The position numbers and the translations under genes were made by a program. The notes beneath the pieces are model-generated. The model was not told where the DNA came from and made no database searches. It worked only from the letters and a program-made list of their open reading frames with translations. Below are positions 35,577 to 35,973 of a DNA stretch of 35,973 nt, piece by piece (the stretch's first letter is position 1; every line of letters starts with the position of its first letter). The stretch covers positions 1 through 35,973 of the forward strand of contig JAFSHK010000041.1 of assembly GCA_017440375.1 (NCBI GenBank), in the 5' to 3' direction. Source of the DNA: Lachnospiraceae bacterium. GTDB lineage: Bacteria; Bacillota; Clostridia; Lachnospirales; Lachnospiraceae.

Positions 35577-35973
35577 TTAATTGCGACGCTTGCTGTAACA
35601 ATCAGCCGGCAAAGTTTTTGACCACGGCATAAGTGGTTCCAGCACTGACTGTTCTATATTTCCATTTTTATTTACAAGCTGCGGTAACTCCGTCAGCAGA
35701 TGTTTGATGTAATAATAAACATTTAAGTTGTTCGCACGTGCGGTTTCGGTAATGCTGTAAATGGTGGCACTTGCATGTGCTCCGCGGACTGTATTTATTG
35801 TCATCCAGTTTTTCCTGCCAATTGTGAAATTTCTCAATGCACGTTCCGATGCGGAATCATCTATGGGAACTTCTCCGTCGGTCAGAAATACTTTGAGATA
35901 CTCTTCCTGATTTATGCTGTATGCAAGACCTTTTGCTGTTTCGCTTTTGGGAAGAACCTGTCCCTTGCGGAAA
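35577..35973 (-). CDS. tnpC: IS66 family transposase, C-terminal 131 residues (runs off window)
   Basis: The frame is open from the window edge to the TAA at 35577-35579. Reading in from the edge: FRKGQVLPKSETAKGLAYSI, then FLTDGEVPIDDSASERALRN, FTIGRKNW, ASATIYSITETARANNLNVY and LMPWSKTLPADCYSK. This is the conserved C-terminal part of the IS66 DDE transposase and its C-terminal domain, including the ERA...GRKNW signature with the last catalytic Glu (in SERALRN). The apparent start (TTG at 35837) is artificial; the gene begins beyond 35973. No frameshift is seen in the visible part, so the copy may be intact. Confidence 0.93.
   Translation of the reverse strand, partial: FRKGQVLPKSETAKGLAYSINQEEYLKVFLTDGEVPIDDSASERALRNFTIGRKNWMTINTVRGAHASATIYSITETARANNLNVYYYIKHLLTELPQLVNKNGNIEQSVLEPLMPWSKTLPADCYSKRRN

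Overview
The window looks like chromosomal DNA of an anaerobic Gram-positive Clostridia, most probably Lachnospiraceae. This rests on low-to-moderate GC, strong AGGAGG ribosome sites, AddAB instead of RecBCD, HrcA/CIRCE control of clpB, CUT1 sugar transport, and the protein style of the hybrid kinases, GlgP, CysK and NCS2 permease. I cannot name a genus or species from sequence alone. Nearly every gene is on the minus strand; only one small XRE regulator is clearly on the plus strand.

Reading from left to right: (1) 1-2092 holds the start of clpB with a CIRCE operator overlapping its promoter. (2) 2050-3466 holds a putative lipoprotein gene, probably frameshifted near its 3' end, divergent from a small XRE repressor gene; an operator-like palindrome lies inside the lipoprotein promoter. 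(3) 3511-11137 is a tight five-gene signalling operon, transcribed from 11.1 kb downward: a large sensor hybrid histidine kinase with Hpt domain, a REC/HD-GYP response regulator, a second hybrid kinase, a DegV-family lipid-binding protein and a small protein of unknown function. (4) 11173-17689 is a beta-galactoside uptake operon (binding protein, two permeases, LacZ) with an internal hairpin after the binding-protein gene. (5) 17723-19457 holds an AraC-type regulator, a small membrane protein and an XRE regulator. (6) 19493-26992 is the recombination nuclease pair addB-addA preceded by a small unknown gene. (7) 26985-27938 is an Rpn-type nuclease/transposase gene broken by an internal deletion. 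(8) 27998-31086 holds apt with an NCS2 purine permease, then cysK. (9) 31152-34752 holds glycogen phosphorylase preceded by a LacI-type regulator with two abutting operator-like sites at its own start. (10) 34753-35973 is a gene-poor, apparently decayed stretch ending at an IS66 element that runs off the window.

How the genes fit together: the lactose-type operon imports and cleaves beta-galactosides, with the AraC protein beside it as the likely activator. No transport ATPase is present, so a shared MsmK-type ATPase must come from elsewhere. The LacI-glgP pair handles storage or maltodextrin glucan. apt and the NCS2 permease form a purine salvage pair. The kinase/HD-GYP/kinase/DegV operon is the part most likely to contain undescribed biology: a complete set of phosphorelay domains, a cyclic-di-nucleotide phosphodiesterase-type output and a lipid-binding protein translationally coupled to the second kinase. 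No tRNA, rRNA or CRISPR array was seen.
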